Shown here piece by piece: positions 37,241-46,192 of a stretch of DNA of 64,000 nt. A program made the translations under genes and the position numbers. The stretch comes from Clostridium chromiireducens (GTDB taxonomy: Bacteria; Bacillota; Clostridia; Clostridiales; Clostridiaceae), in the NCBI RefSeq assembly GCF_002029255.1, contig NZ_MZGT01000006.1, positions 48,480 through 112,479 of the forward strand, given 5' to 3'. Every line of letters begins with the position of its first letter. Positions within the stretch are counted from its first letter, which is position 1. The notes beneath the pieces were generated by a model that saw nothing but the letters and a program-made list of their open reading frames with translations, was not told the origin of the DNA and ran no database searches.

Positions 37241-38596
37241 TTATATGCTATGTTTTTCGGAACTAGTACTCCAATTTATTAATCCGATAATAAATCCAGC
37301 AAGGGCTGGCAATACCCATCCAAATCCATAATCAAAGCCTGGTAAATATAAGTGAGCGAAATTGATAAGCTGTGTTATTGCTGCATTTTGTTGTAAGAAT
37401 CCTGGTAGTGCTTTGCATAAATCAAAAAATGCTGCGATAACTGTTAATCCTGTTGTCCATTTGTATACATGACTTTGCTTCTTAATAACTGGTGCCAAAA
37501 GAGACAGTATTATTAAAGTAATTACTAATGGATATAAGAACATAAGCACTGGAATGGATAGCTGAATTATATTGCTTAATCCAAAATTAGCAATTACAAA
37601 AGAGAAAACTGTAAATATAACAGCATACTTTTTGTAAGAAATAGAGTTTGGGAACATTTCACTGAACATCTCAGAACATGAAGTAATTAAACCAATGGCT
37701 GTTTTTACACAGGCAATTCCAACGATACCTGCTAGCAGAACTTTACCAATAAATCCAAAGTAATGATTACTTACCATAGATAAAATAATACCACCATTAT
37801 CAGCCGATTCAACGCTTCCTAGGCTTGTAGCTCCCATGTAAGCTAATGAGCTATAAATAATAGACATTCCAATAACGCTTACCAAACCTGATTTACATGT
37901 TTCGATAACAATAAAGCGTGGCTCCTTAACCCCTAATTTTTGTATGTTTGAAATTATAATAATAGCAAAAGCAACTGAAGCCAAAGCATCCATAGTATTA
38001 TATCCATCTAGTAGACCAGTAAATAGTGGCTGATCAGCGTAGTTTCCTTGAGCCTGGTAGCTGCTCACTTGTCCCATTGGGCTTACAAAAACAGCAATTA
38101 ATAAAACTGATAATAATACCAAAAAAATAGGAGTAAGATATTTACCAACCCAATCTAAAATTTGTCCTGGTCTTAATGAAAAATAAATTGTAAAAATAAA
38201 AAATATTAACGAGAAAATGATTAATCCTAATTTTAAATGCTGATCTGGAATAAAAGGGTGGATTCCAACCTCAAATGCAACCGTAGCTGTACGCGGAATT
38301 GCAAACAATGGACCAATTGTCAAATATAAAAGACACGTAAAAATACGAGCATACTTTGAGCTAACAGGTCTAGCCATATCAAATAAACTTTCACTTCTTG
38401 AAATTGCTGATGCCATAATTCCAAACATCGGCAGCCCCACACCTGTAATTAAAAATCCAATGGTCGCCATAAAAGTATGATTACCGGCTTTTTGTCCCAT
38501 TTGCACTGGAAAAATTAAGTTACCTGCACCAAAAAATAGTCCAAATAACAATGAGCCAATCAGCAGATTCTGCTGAAAACTTAACTTCTGTTTCAT
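37241..38596 (-). CDS. brnQ: Branched-chain amino acid transporter BrnQ
   Basis: This 451-residue membrane carrier (LIVCS family) takes up Leu, Ile and Val with Na+ or H+. It has about twelve helices. Characteristic stretches are LLFGLFFGAGNLIFPVQMGQKAG near the N-terminus and TVAFEVGIHPF. The ribosome site AGGAGG lies before ATG 38596. It is monocistronic. No T-box or leader hairpin is evident in the 120 bases upstream. Confidence 0.94.
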   Translation of the reverse strand: MKQKLSFQQNLLIGSLLFGLFFGAGNLIFPVQMGQKAGNHTFMATIGFLITGVGLPMFGIMASAISRSESLFDMARPVSSKYARIFTCLLYLTIGPLFAIPRTATVAFEVGIHPFIPDQHLKLGLIIFSLIFFIFTIYFSLRPGQILDWVGKYLTPIFLVLLSVLLIAVFVSPMGQVSSYQAQGNYADQPLFTGLLDGYNTMDALASVAFAIIIISNIQKLGVKEPRFIVIETCKSGLVSVIGMSIIYSSLAYMGATSLGSVESADNGGIILSMVSNHYFGFIGKVLLAGIVGIACVKTAIGLITSCSEMFSEMFPNSISYKKYAVIFTVFSFVIANFGLSNIIQLSIPVLMFLYPLVITLIILSLLAPVIKKQSHVYKWTTGLTVIAAFFDLCKALPGFLQQNAAITQLINFAHLYLPGFDYGFGWVLPALAGFIIGLINWSTSSEKHSI

Positions 38597-38779
38597 GAAA
38601 TAATCCTCCTGAATATTTTGATGTTTGTAGAAACCTTTATTGTCTTATATAGTAATTCTCAATTATCCAATTTCTATAACACCTTAATTTACATCTGTAT
38701 ATTATAATATATAGGTGCAAATTAGTAAAATTCATTTCAAATCTTTTTTAGAGAATATAAAAATGTACGCGCAAGATCC

Positions 38780-38814
38780 AAAAGTCCCCACCTATTATTT
38801 AGATGGGGACTTTT
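38780..38814 (-). terminator. Terminator of the epimerase gene
   Basis: AAAAGTCCCCA (38780-38790) pairs with TGGGGACTTTT (38804-38814) around a 13-base loop. It lies 75 bases after the minus-strand stop codon at 38891, with A/T runs on both sides. Confidence 0.8.
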
Positions 38815-38890
38815 TGCACTTACTTTTTAATAATAGCGGTACTGTGGTAAACTTAATACTTAAAAGTATATCCACTTTTATAAATTTCAA

Positions 38891-39745
38891 CTACAATGCT
38901 CCCATATCCCTAGCAGCATAAATAGAAGAATATTTTGGCTTAAAATTTAGTTCATCTTTAATGCGAGCCGGATCTGAAGTTAATTCCCATAGGTTAGACA
39001 TAAGCCATCCATTTTCAGTAGGTGTTTGCTCTGGTGCTTCATACAGTTTATATAATTCGCCTATAGCAATATGATTATCATCTGCAACGTTATATATGCG
39101 GCCACCAACACCAGGTGTGCTGGCAGCAAGTAATAGTGCTTGGTTAACATCCTCATGATGAATCATAGATTGCCTTTTTAACGGATTCCAGTTAATCATA
39201 TAAGGTAAGATTTCTTCAATGTGCGGATCACCATCACCATAAACAAATGCTAATCTCATAATACGGATATCTAGCCCTTTATCACGATGTAATTTTAGTA
39301 AAGCTTCTTCAGCAGCACGTTTCGTTTTTGGATACATTAAATTAGATGGTATGAGAATATCATCTTCTTTACATAGTCTGTTTACATTCAAATCGCGATA
39401 TACGTTACTTGTGCTTGTAAAAACGAATCTTGTGACACCTGCATCTATTGCTGCTTTAGCTAATTCAATAGTTGAATCTAGATTCACCGCTGTAGCTATT
39501 TCTTCACTAATACCACCTCGGAATTGAGCTGCTGTATGTACTACCGCATCAACACCTCTTATAGCGTCAGCGAGATTTTCATTATTCAAAAGATCACCTA
39601 CGACTACTTCAGCCCCTTGTTCTTTCAATGTGAGTGCTTGTTCAGCAGTTCTTACAAGAACACGAACAGCATGCCCTTGTTTAAGTAGATATGGTACAAA
39701 ACGGCTTCCAACTTTGCCTGTTGCCCCAGTTAAAAATATTTTCAT
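38891..39745 (-). CDS. NAD(P)-dependent epimerase/dehydratase family protein
   Basis: This 284-residue extended short-chain dehydrogenase has the cofactor loop LTGATGKVGSRFVPYLL (residues 4-20), VRVLVR for NADP, FTSTSNVYR and the catalytic YPKTK near 138-142. The substrate is unknown. It is divergent from an HTH regulator of the MmyB type, a common arrangement in which the regulator controls the reductase. The gap (39746-39883) holds AACCA-TATTG-TGGTT, a possible operator. Its composition is somewhat richer in GC than neighbouring genes, hinting at transfer together with the regulator. Confidence 0.87.
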   Translation of the reverse strand: MKIFLTGATGKVGSRFVPYLLKQGHAVRVLVRTAEQALTLKEQGAEVVVGDLLNNENLADAIRGVDAVVHTAAQFRGGISEEIATAVNLDSTIELAKAAIDAGVTRFVFTSTSNVYRDLNVNRLCKEDDILIPSNLMYPKTKRAAEEALLKLHRDKGLDIRIMRLAFVYGDGDPHIEEILPYMINWNPLKRQSMIHHEDVNQALLLAASTPGVGGRIYNVADDNHIAIGELYKLYEAPEQTPTENGWLMSNLWELTSDPARIKDELNFKPKYSSIYAARDMGAL

Positions 39746-39883
39746 ATTAATTCACTCCAATCTAAACGGTTTTGTTTATAAATTATTTTTATGTTATATT
39801 ACTAATATATCAGGCTTATAGTGGTCCAACCATATTGTGGTTATCGTATGATTGAGAGTGGTAGGATAAAAGGAGGAAAATAA

Positions 39884-40726
39884 ATGAAAGAGATTACAGT
39901 ACAGCAGTCGCTAGGTGAATTTTTACGTGCAACCAGGGAACGTCTTACACCAGAACAGGCTGGATTGCCATCATATGGACGCCGCCGCACACCGGGACTT
40001 CGCCGTGAAGAGGTCGCTCAGCTCGCCAATATCGGTGTTTCTTGGTATACATCCATAGAACAAGGAAAAGACGTGCATCCTTCTCATCAAGTGTTGGAAA
40101 GTCTGGCTAATGCATTAAAATTATCTGATGATGAACGCCGATATCTTTTTTTACTATCCAAATCAGATGAAATGGAAGAAGGAGAAATTTATAAGGAAGT
40201 TAGTAAAGGATTAGAGATGACTGTATTTGCATTGGAACCTAATCCAGCATACATAATGAATAAATACTGGGATGTACTGTTATGGAACCGAGCAGCAGAA
40301 TTTGTATTTCAATTTCCTGCATATTCTTCCGAATTAGCTTCAAAACCGAACATATTGCAACAATTTTTAATTGATTCATTCAAAGGAGAGATTGATGCAG
40401 AGTGGGAGGAACGGGCTAAAATTACTATTGCAAGATTTAGGGCTGATTGCGCTAGATATCCTCAAGATGCAAGATTAAACGAAATGATTGAGAATTTTAA
40501 ACAAGAAAGTGAATTTTTCAGTTTATGGTGGCCTCGACATGAAGTTAAAAATGTTACTGATTGTCATAAATTATGGAATCATCCTCAAATTGGAGAATTG
40601 GAGTTTGAACATGTGAATTTGCAGTTATCAAACTACCCTGATTTGAGAGTAATGATTTATACAGCATCACCTTCTACAAAGGAAAAGCTTAAACAAAGAA
40701 TATATTCATGTTCAGCCAATGAATAA
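39884..40726 (+). CDS. HTH regulator with MmyB-like ligand-binding domain
   Basis: This 280-residue protein has an XRE-type HTH (about 8-75: LGEFLRATRERLTPEQAGL, GLRREEVAQLANIGVSWYTSIEQGKD). An MLTR/MmyB-like PAS domain (about 105-275: NPAYIMNKYWDVLLWNRAAEFVF) follows; it binds fatty-acid-like or other small ligands in known members. The first third uses CGC/CGT/GCC codons (GCCGCCGCACACCGGGAC), unlike the AGA-biased surroundings. The family is typical of actinobacteria and bacilli. Horizontal acquisition with the divergent epimerase gene is therefore likely. The ribosome site is AGGAGG. Confidence 0.9.
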   Translation: MKEITVQQSLGEFLRATRERLTPEQAGLPSYGRRRTPGLRREEVAQLANIGVSWYTSIEQGKDVHPSHQVLESLANALKLSDDERRYLFLLSKSDEMEEGEIYKEVSKGLEMTVFALEPNPAYIMNKYWDVLLWNRAAEFVFQFPAYSSELASKPNILQQFLIDSFKGEIDAEWEERAKITIARFRADCARYPQDARLNEMIENFKQESEFFSLWWPRHEVKNVTDCHKLWNHPQIGELEFEHVNLQLSNYPDLRVMIYTASPSTKEKLKQRIYSCSANE

Positions 40727-40838
40727 ACTGTCAATAATTCAAATAATAATTAAATTTCTTTGTAGTTTATAAGCGTATATAACTTATAATGATATGTGAA
40801 CTACTTTATAATTGTGTCTTTAACTTTTTCGGACTTAA

Positions 40839-40877
40839 AAACTGATCAAGAGGATTTAGCACCATCATGATCAGTTT
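40839..40877 (+). terminator. Terminator of the MmyB-like regulator
   Basis: AAACTGATCA (40839-40848) pairs with TGATCAGTTT (40868-40877) around a 19-base loop, followed by ATTTTC. It lies 110 bases after the stop codon. Confidence 0.65.
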
Positions 40878-40996
40878 ATTTTCATTCAACTCAGCTTCAC
40901 ACTTTGATAATTATATCCAAGCTTCAGTTGCAAATTACTCTATTTTATTTGTCAATGAGGACTTAAAATATACAGTGTAAGGCAATGTTTTTCCCA

Positions 40997-41786
<790 letters not shown>

Positions 41787-42011
41787 ACTCGTTCCCCTTC
41801 CTCTTTTCTAAATATAGGCGAAGTAATTCTCTATGAAATTAATACATGCTCCTATAATACCCTCAGCCTGTTATTTAAAAATTTCCTATGGTATAATATA
41901 AGTGGGGTAGAGTTTATTTTTCATGAAAATTAAGAAGAAGTACCTCTTGGATACTTCTACTCATTCTACTTTTACTGTCACACCATATAAAATTATTATC
42001 CATCAATACGC

Positions 42012-42377
42012 TTACACTAAACTTAATTTCTCAATAGCCTTCTTTTCATCTGATAAGAAAAATATATCTTTTCCATTATTACTCTCATAGATAAAATCTT
42101 TTAAACTCTTACTTGTATATGTAGAAAAATCCCCAACAATGGCTATTTTCATGTGATAATTGATAAATTTCTGTAATACGTCCCCTGCAAGTTTCGTTTT
42201 TAAGTCAAAAAACTCTTCGCATATTGCTGACTTATTTAAAACTATACGGTCACAGCCCGTATCATACCATATGGTTGCCATAAAATCCAATGCTGACTGA
42301 ACATCTGTTATCAATATCTCATTATTATTTATAACAGCAATTTCAATATTATTCTCTTTAATTATGTTTATTTTCAT
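42012..42377 (-). CDS. DUF4180 domain-containing protein
   Basis: This 121-residue soluble protein matches DUF4180 over its whole length (VQSALDFMATIWYDTGCDRIVLNKSAICEEFFDL, LAGDVLQKFINYHMKIAIVGDFS). The function of the family is unknown; it looks like an alpha/beta fold related to STAS-like domains. A GTG/ATG extension to 42389 is open, but GAGGG precedes ATG 42377. It follows a small HTH regulator gene on the same strand by about 100 bases. Confidence 0.87.
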   Translation of the reverse strand: MKINIIKENNIEIAVINNNEILITDVQSALDFMATIWYDTGCDRIVLNKSAICEEFFDLKTKLAGDVLQKFINYHMKIAIVGDFSTYTSKSLKDFIYESNNGKDIFFLSDEKKAIEKLSLV

Positions 42378-42478
42378 AATATCCCTCATTTCAATATATA
42401 CTTTTGTTATACAATAAAATACGCTTGTTCGTTAAATTTGAAACAGTTTGCTAATGATAAACCACTAATAGTTTTTAT

Positions 42479-42967
42479 TTACATATCATTGCTTTGGGTA
42501 AGCATAGAAATAAGATCCAACATTTCTTTAGTAAATTCCGCATCTCCCCATAACATTACCTTTAGATTTCTTTCCTTTGGATAATATTTCATATTAATAG
42601 TTGAATTGCTCATTTTAGAATCTTTACTATTCATTATCGCTATAAGCGTGTTTGATACTCTCATATATTCATCCATATCTACTTCATTAATATCTACAAC
42701 AGTAGATACATTTATCTTATTAAATCTACTTTTATTATGTACCTCACTAGTACTAAATTCGATTTTTTCATTCTCTATTTCGTCTCTACTGCTAGTACTA
42801 ACATTATTATTTTCCATAAAAAGGCTTAAATCGTGTCCTGATATTCTCCATTGCTTTCCAACTTTATTTGCTCTAAGCTTACCTTCTGTTATAAATTTTC
42901 TTATGGTTTTATGGTGCATACCTAATTTTTCTGCAATTTGATCTATTGTATAAAATTTTTCTTCCAT
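42479..42967 (-). CDS. Excisionase-type helix-turn-helix protein
   Basis: This 162-residue protein starts with a MerR/excisionase-like HTH_17 domain (FYTIDQIAEKLGMHHKTIRKFITEGKLRANKVGKQWRISGHDL, residues 5-48). A Ser/Asn/Glu-rich linker (about 52-75) and an uncharacterised C-terminal domain (about 85-162: IALMNSKDSKM-like, KYYPKERNLKVMLWGDAEFTKEMLDLISML) follow. The C-terminal part may sense or oligomerise. Three TGCACTTT repeats upstream are probably its own operator. Unlike phage excisionases it has no integrase neighbour. Confidence 0.8.
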   Translation of the reverse strand: MEEKFYTIDQIAEKLGMHHKTIRKFITEGKLRANKVGKQWRISGHDLSLFMENNNVSTSSRDEIENEKIEFSTSEVHNKSRFNKINVSTVVDINEVDMDEYMRVSNTLIAIMNSKDSKMSNSTINMKYYPKERNLKVMLWGDAEFTKEMLDLISMLTQSNDM

Positions 42968-43010
42968 TTTAAATAAATCCTTTCACCTTTGATTTATGTA
43001 CTCATTATAT

Positions 43011-43060
43011 TGCACTTTTTGTATACAGTCAATGCACTTTTTTGTATTTTGTTGCACTTT
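43011..43060 (-). promoter_or_regulatory. Three TGCACTTT repeats upstream of the HTH gene
   Basis: TGCACTTT occurs at 43011, 43033 and 43053, spaced 22 and 20 bases, about two helical turns each. They lie 45-90 bases before the HTH gene and probably form an autoregulatory operator. Confidence 0.55.
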
Positions 43061-43280
43061 ATTTATATACATTTAACTTTATTGCCATTTATTCTTTTCC
43101 AATTTAGTCATAGCAATATGTTTATTTACTGAGCAAATAAAAAAATATGTATCGACTTTTACATCAATACATACTTATTTGCCATCTATTATAATTTTAA
43201 CCATATGAATTATCTATGGTAGTCGAGTAATTGATAAACTTTTTCTTTCTCAATTTCATAACAAGTCTTTTATTGAAAAT

Positions 43281-43844
43281 TCATATCCATTTTGTAACTT
43301 CATCAAGTGATTTTCGTGGTCGTGGGTATGGTGATTGGTTTGGATATCCAATTGCTACTGCGGCTACAAGTTCCTCTTTGCAATTTAACCATGAACATAT
43401 TTCTTTGTTACAATGAAATATATCACAAATCCAAAGAGTTCCTAATTTAAAATCCTGCGCTGCTAAAATTAGTGTTTGTATAGCAGCGCCAATTGATTGA
43501 GTATCAGTAAGCCATCTATAATGATTATAATCTTCTTCAAAATTAGAAAATGCATTAAACACTAAGACTACTGCCGATGCTTCATTAATTGAATTTATGC
43601 TTAGCTCAAAACTGCCAGTAGGCTTATTCCGTTCATTATGTTGATTTAAAGCATCCTTCATAATGCTTACTAGCTCATCTTTTTTATTATTTTGAAGAAC
43701 AATAAATCTCCACGGTTGGCGGTTTTTTCCTGAAGGTGCTTTAATTGCTGATTCTAAAATTTTTTCTATTATATCTTTAGGTACTGTTTTATCTTGAAAC
43801 TTTCTTATACTTCTACGCTCTTCTATTGCGCGTATTACATCCAT
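43281..43844 (-). CDS. Nitroreductase family protein
   Basis: This 187-residue FMN flavoprotein has the N-terminal signature MDVIRAIEERRSIRKF and KAPSGKNRQPWRFIVL, plus SIGAAIQTLILAAQDFKLGTLW and AAVAIGYPNQSPYPRPRKSLDEV near the end. Such enzymes reduce nitro compounds, quinones or flavins with NAD(P)H; the true substrate is unknown. The open frame extends to 43880, but AAGGAGGGG lies before ATG 43844. A palindromic stretch 100 bases upstream may be an operator. Confidence 0.9.
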   Translation of the reverse strand: MDVIRAIEERRSIRKFQDKTVPKDIIEKILESAIKAPSGKNRQPWRFIVLQNNKKDELVSIMKDALNQHNERNKPTGSFELSINSINEASAVVLVFNAFSNFEEDYNHYRWLTDTQSIGAAIQTLILAAQDFKLGTLWICDIFHCNKEICSWLNCKEELVAAVAIGYPNQSPYPRPRKSLDEVTKWI

Positions 43845-43946
43845 ATTACCCCTCCTTAAATTAGTACATTTACTTGACAATGATTTACAACATCTAAAAA
43901 ATATACTTTTGATGCTGTAACCTTCAAAGCCGCATTATTCAAGCAT

Positions 43947-44010
43947 ATTCTTCAGAATATATATTCTAGTATTCTGAAGAATAAATATTGTAAAGAATAT
44001 ATATTTCTCG
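43947..44010. promoter_or_regulatory. Palindromic AT-rich region upstream of the nitroreductase
   Basis: ATTCTTCAGAAT (43947-43958) and ATTCTGAAGAAT (43971-43982) form a perfect inverted pair. An internal palindrome AGAATATATATTCT sits at its centre. A near copy AGAATATATATTTCT follows at about 43995. These could be regulator sites or a hairpin. Confidence 0.4.
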
Positions 44011-44110
44011 CAAAAATAAAATATGATTATGTATTGGTTCGCTGTAGATTATGCTTAATTTATAAGTTCCTTTTGTGTAGGGTATCTTCTTAAATATACA
44101 CTAAAGTTAT

Positions 44111-44659
44111 TCATAATCTCAATTTCACCAAGAATAATAAATATAGTAAAATTGGCAATCCCATTGCAGATAGTATTGTGATTGCAACACGTACTTTTTT
44201 CACATCTCGTAATATAAACAATAAAAATTTATACCCTAAAACACCAGTTAATCCACCCAAACAATTTAAAATCACATCATCAATGTCTGCTGCTCCAATG
44301 CCTAAAAGGCCCTGAATTATTTCTACAAATAAACTTACTGTAAATATAAATAGCAGATTGATTTTTACTCTCTTATTGTTTTTGAATAATGACAAATATG
44401 TACCAAGAGGAATAAATATAACTATATTGCCAATCACATTACTAAAAGCGAATCTTTTTATGATATCAGAGTTGCTAAATATATATTCCTTTATACTATA
44501 AAAAGGAATGAGATTAATTGACCTATTTAAAGTCCTTTGACTGCTAAACAGATCCAAAGGTGAAACTCTTGATAAAAACAATAACTTAATTAAAAAAAGT
44601 ATGTAACAAATAAAAACTCCGTATAAAAAGACTACTTCAATTCTCTCTCGTTTATTCAT
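44111..44659 (-). CDS. VanZ family membrane protein
   Basis: This 182-residue protein has about five hydrophobic helices and the VanZ pattern: NLIPFYSIKEYIF near 47-59, NVIGNIVIFIPLGTYLSL near 74-91, and the EIIQGLLGIGAADIDDVILNCLGGLTGVLGY segment with conserved Asp residues. VanZ homologues affect glycopeptide resistance in enterococci. In clostridia most are general envelope proteins of unknown role. No other van genes are nearby. Confidence 0.88.
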   Translation of the reverse strand: MNKRERIEVVFLYGVFICYILFLIKLLFLSRVSPLDLFSSQRTLNRSINLIPFYSIKEYIFSNSDIIKRFAFSNVIGNIVIFIPLGTYLSLFKNNKRVKINLLFIFTVSLFVEIIQGLLGIGAADIDDVILNCLGGLTGVLGYKFLLFILRDVKKVRVAITILSAMGLPILLYLLFLVKLRL

Positions 44660-44797
44660 AATGCCTCCATTTTTTCATTCTCTTTACTCCTCTTCTAAGA
44701 ACATAATTTAATTGTAGCAGATTAACTTTACAAAATTTATAAGAATTTCTTACAAAATCTTAAGTTATTGATTCCTAATTTTAATTATAAAAATGGT

Positions 44798-44890
44798 GCT
44801 GCCGCACAAGAAGAAAAAACTACGATATATTGTAATAATTTTTCAAATTTTAACACAACATATTGAGATTATACTTCTTAGTGCGGCAGC
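44798..44890. repeat. Large stem-loop with GC-rich GCTGCCGCAC ends
   Basis: GCTGCCGCACAAGAAG (44798-44813) pairs with the complement at 44874-44890, with one bulge, around a 60-base AT-rich loop. It lies 57 bases after the stop codon of the cell-wall-binding gene. On the minus strand it is followed by CCATTTTTA, so it may end that transcript. The GC-rich stem stands out in this AT-rich background. Confidence 0.5.
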
Positions 44891-44947
44891 CCCATAAAGC
44901 TTTTATTTAATTATTGAAAATTATGATTTTACTTTAATTGTTAGAGC

Positions 44948-46033
44948 TTAGTTTATTCTTGCTCCATCAAGGCCTATTCTATATCCATCAATTATAGTAT
45001 TTGTAAGCATGGCACCTTTAAATCCATTTGATATTGGATTTAAATAATACCATTTTCCGCTATATGGACTTTTTAGCCATCCTGTTTTCATAATTCCACC
45101 GTCATCCATATAATACCATCTTCCATCTATTTTCTGCCAGCCTGTTTGCTTAGATCCATCCGGTCCAACGAAATACCAATCTCCACTTATTAGCTGCCAT
45201 CCTTCTTTTAATGCAGTACCATTATTAGTGTTTGTCCCACCAGAAGTATTAGCTGCTTCTCTAGTAATATTTAAAGTATAATCTCTTGTATTACTATCAT
45301 CATCTTTAATCTTAACTGTAATAGTATTTTTACCTTCTGATAATGACACTTTCTTTTCCCAATCGCTGCTGCTAGTTACTGAGCTGCCATTAATTTTAAC
45401 AGAATAATCGTCATCTTCTGGCTCCGCACATACTTTAACATAGCTTGTTTTATTTTTTACATTTATATTGTATGTTGAAGTATCTTTGTCAAAATTAAAA
45501 TTAATATCATCATTATCATATGTTAATGATAAATCATCTAAATACACATCGTCATTCGACTTGTTACTACTAGAACTCTCCTTTTTTATTTCAAGCGTAT
45601 AGGTTTCTTTAAGGGTTGTTCCACTGTATGCTTTTATTTTAAGTGTTAGACTGCTTGAAATCTTAACTTCTTCATTTGAAGCTATTTCTGTACTTCCTTT
45701 ATAAATTTTAATATTATCACAATCCGTGCCAAAATCAACATCTGAAACTTTTACTTTACTTACATTACTTGCAACCTGAGCGTATAATTTTGTTGGAGCT
45801 TTTCCACTTATTTTGCTCAGCTTATACTTACTGCTATAACTGCTTTTAGTATATACATTTACTGTTTTATCCTTATTTGTTTTTAGTGATATATCAGTAA
45901 TATATCCTGAAGTACTTGCTGCATAGACAACATTTGTTCCTAAAGTTCCTAAATTTAAAACATTTGGCATTAGCGTAGTTGCTGAACTTAACACTAGCGT
46001 AATTGCCATTGTCTTTATCAAATTTCTATTCAT
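44948..46033 (-). CDS. Secreted cell-wall-binding protein with cadherin-like domain
   Basis: This 361-residue exported protein has a signal peptide (about 1-38, cleaved after VYA). A Ser/Thr/Lys-rich beta region (about 40-155) follows, then a cadherin-like beta-sandwich of the PF12733 type (about 165-260: LDDLSLTYDND, YTLNITREA). The C-terminus carries about three aromatic cell-wall-binding repeats (about 275-345: GWQLISGDWYFVGPDG, GWQKIDGRWYYMDDGG, GWLKSPYSGKWYYL) that bind wall teichoic acid or choline. There is no catalytic domain. It lies just downstream of a two-component system on the same strand and is a likely target. Confidence 0.88.
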   Translation of the reverse strand: MNRNLIKTMAITLVLSSATTLMPNVLNLGTLGTNVVYAASTSGYITDISLKTNKDKTVNVYTKSSYSSKYKLSKISGKAPTKLYAQVASNVSKVKVSDVDFGTDCDNIKIYKGSTEIASNEEVKISSSLTLKIKAYSGTTLKETYTLEIKKESSSSNKSNDDVYLDDLSLTYDNDDINFNFDKDTSTYNINVKNKTSYVKVCAEPEDDDYSVKINGSSVTSSSDWEKKVSLSEGKNTITVKIKDDDSNTRDYTLNITREAANTSGGTNTNNGTALKEGWQLISGDWYFVGPDGSKQTGWQKIDGRWYYMDDGGIMKTGWLKSPYSGKWYYLNPISNGFKGAMLTNTIIDGYRIGLDGARIN

Positions 46034-46098
46034 AATTCATCTCCTCTATCAAATTAATGTTATTATTTACACTATTTACTTAAGTATTTCACGCTAAC

Positions 46099-46144
46099 AT
46101 TAAAATTAGATTAAAATTCAATATATTAAGATAATCTTAATATA
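46099..46144 (-). promoter_or_regulatory. 11-bp direct repeats and palindrome before the cell-wall protein gene
   Basis: ATTAAAATT occurs at 46099 and 46110, spaced 11 bases, the spacing usual for OmpR/PhoP-type regulators. Next to it lies a perfect palindrome with 11-base arms (TATATTAAGAT, 46122-46132, and its complement 46134-46144). Both lie between the histidine kinase gene and the cell-wall protein gene. Confidence 0.45.
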
Positions 46145-46192
46145 TAAATTAAATGTTAATAAATTAATGAATTATCCTTGTTATTTTAAAAG

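Noticed and set aside
44111..44659. Glycopeptide-resistance locus based on VanZ
   Set aside because: No vanHAX, vanRS or vanY genes are nearby. The two-component system at 46-48 kb is a separate transcription unit, and VanZ homologues are common without resistance.
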